Of a stretch of 64,000 nt of DNA, positions 63,059 through 64,000 are shown piece by piece. A program made the translations under genes and the position numbers. The stretch is from Synechococcus sp. KORDI-49 (GTDB lineage: Bacteria; Cyanobacteriota; Cyanobacteriia; PCC-6307; Cyanobiaceae). Positions within the stretch are counted from its first letter, which is position 1; each line of letters begins with the position of its first letter. The notes beneath the pieces were generated by a model. That model had not been told where the DNA came from and made no database searches. It saw nothing but the letters and a program-made list of their open reading frames with translations. The stretch lies in NCBI RefSeq assembly GCF_000737575.1, contig NZ_CP006270.1, positions 499,163 through 563,162 of the forward strand, in the 5' to 3' direction.

Positions 63059-63824
63059 GCTCGACCTCTGGTGGCTGACGCCACTGCTGCTCGCCCTGCT
63101 GATCGGGCTGATCTGCCCGGCCACCGGATCACTGCTGATCACTCAGAGACGCATCCTGCTGGCCAATCTGATGGCCCATTCGATGCTGCCGGGGCTCGTG
63201 CTGGCCTTGGCCTTCAACCTGGATCCCACCATCGGTGGCCTGATCAGCGGTCTGATCGGAGCCTTGCTGGCCGAACGTCTCAGTCAGCGCTTCAAGGGAC
63301 GGGAGGAGGGAGCGATGAACACCGTTCTGGCGGGATTCACGGCCCTCGGCGTGCTGCTGGTGCCCCTGCTGCAGGCACGCGTCGATCTGGAAACCGTGCT
63401 GTTCGGTGATCTTCTGGCCGCAGGCAGCAACGACCTGATCCGCACCGCCATCGCCGCTCTGGCACTGCTGATGCTGCTGTTCGTCCACTACCGGGATCTT
63501 GTTTTTCTCGGGGTGGATCCCGAGGGAGCGGTCGCGGCCCGAAGGCCGGTCACTCAAATTCGTTTTCTCGCCATCGTGATCACCGCACTGGTGGTGATCA
63601 GTGCCATCACCGCCGTCGGCATCGTGCTGGTGATCGGCCTGCTCTGCGCTCCAGTGCTTGTGCATGTGGAGCGCAGCCGCAGCCTGAGCGATCTGATGCT
63701 GCGCTCCGCCGGCACCGGCCTGCTTCTCTGTGGGGGCGGAATGATGCTTGCGGTTGCTGGTGATTTACCGCCAGGCCCTCTGATCGGCGTGCTGTGCGTG
63801 ACGCTGCTGTTGATCAGGCGGTGA
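63051..63824 (+). CDS. znuB: Zinc ABC transporter permease
   Basis: Inner-membrane channel of the importer, 257 residues from a GTG at 63051, with seven or more hydrophobic helices. Family traits include GLICPATGSLLITQRRILLANLMAHSMLPGL, the cytoplasmic coupling helix in EEGAMNTVLAGFTALGV, and IGLLCAPVLVHVERSRS near the end. It ends one base before the stop of a possible 26-residue minus-strand peptide. With znuA and znuC it makes a complete importer. Confidence 0.93.
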   Translation: MNELDLWWLTPLLLALLIGLICPATGSLLITQRRILLANLMAHSMLPGLVLALAFNLDPTIGGLISGLIGALLAERLSQRFKGREEGAMNTVLAGFTALGVLLVPLLQARVDLETVLFGDLLAAGSNDLIRTAIAALALLMLLFVHYRDLVFLGVDPEGAVAARRPVTQIRFLAIVITALVVISAITAVGIVLVIGLLCAPVLVHVERSRSLSDLMLRSAGTGLLLCGGGMMLAVAGDLPPGPLIGVLCVTLLLIRR

Positions 63825-63905
63825 TCAGGGATTCAGTCCAGGCAGGATTTTCAGAAGAACCCAGACACTGATCACGATGACCAGCAGCACATAAGCCTCT
63901 TCCAT
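63825..63905 (-). CDS. Possible 26-residue single-helix membrane peptide
   Basis: The ATG at 63905 begins MEEAYVLLVIVISVWVLLKI and ends LPGLNP: one transmembrane helix with an acidic start. It resembles small photosystem or cytochrome subunits in architecture but not in sequence. There is no clear ribosome-binding site, so it may be chance. It is too short for routine gene calling. Confidence 0.3.
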   Translation of the reverse strand: MEEAYVLLVIVISVWVLLKILPGLNP

Positions 63906-64000
63906 GGGGCATTCATCACTGATCAAGTTTCAGTTTGACGGTTTCGCTGGCAACGGAAACGATTGTCGTCAGCTCACCATGGCAAACCATCCACCCAGGA
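63906..64000. other. Right edge: no complete gene seen
   Basis: On the minus strand a frame is open from the edge to a stop at 63916-63918, ending SVASETVKLKLDQ. It could be the tail of a gene that starts outside the window, 10 bases before the 26-residue peptide. On the plus strand an ATG at 63979 opens a frame that the edge cuts after seven residues. Neither is secure. Confidence 0.2.

Overview
The window reads as chromosome of a marine Synechococcus-type picocyanobacterium. The evidence is high GC, dense gene packing with many 4-base overlaps, and cyanobacterial families (PAM68-like, DUF1816, DUF3288, DUF760, DUF1350, DUF4336, DUF3721). Menaquinone/phylloquinone genes (menB, menD), a long-chain prenyl diphosphate synthase and glycogen synthase fit as well. 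No rRNA, insertion sequence, phage or CRISPR array was seen. One tRNA is present: tRNA-Pro with anticodon GGG.

Layout. 1-17 kb is core housekeeping: dnaG (cut by the left edge), an EamA exporter, a small lipoprotein, ruvA, rpsO, a PAM68-like photosystem II assembly protein, dnaE, gatA, then a minus-strand run rlmB-mrnC-STAS-carA-trpD, an ABC exporter and msrA. 17-20 kb is a phosphate-response locus: tRNA-Pro, a CRP/FNR-family regulator resembling PtrA, and pstS with a three-repeat Pho-box-like promoter. 20-46 kb is mixed metabolism and cell wall: an exonuclease, prxQ, acs, sds, murI, an amidase, a nitrilase-family amidase, comB, ubiD, aroA, an MnmC-like methyltransferase, glmU, a methylglyoxal-synthase-like/diacylglycerol-kinase fusion, a purple-acid-phosphatase-like enzyme, murF, glgA, an L,D-transpeptidase, menB, menD and lepB.

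47-64 kb is the most interesting part. It looks like a zinc-scarcity island built around three AT-rich palindromes of Fur/Zur type, in otherwise GC-rich DNA. The first palindrome (47400-47414) precedes a plus-strand operon: a shortened CobW-like protein, two metallophosphoesterase-fold proteins with replaced metal ligands, a small secreted DUF3721 protein and a small PepSY-like membrane protein. The second (56937-56957) lies in a divergent promoter. On one side is a minus-strand operon of a DUF3604 lipoprotein, a membrane-anchored parvulin and three HupE/UreJ-type membrane proteins. On the other side is a plus-strand operon of a UPF0718 permease, a TIGR03943/DUF1980 partner and a large unrecognised exported protein. 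The third (62275-62289) sits between znuA and znuCB. ZnuA is followed by a beta-barrel-like protein carrying a long His/Asp/Glu repeat.

How the parts may fit together: ZnuABC would be the inner-membrane importer. The His-rich protein could gather zinc at the cell surface or in the periplasm. The HupE cluster and the UPF0718/DUF1980 pair would be further metal routes, and the CobW operon would allocate or spare metal inside the cell. The gene identities and palindromes are read from the sequence; the shared regulation and the roles are inference.

Limits: this was done by eye. Start codons, weak promoters and small ORFs are the least certain calls.
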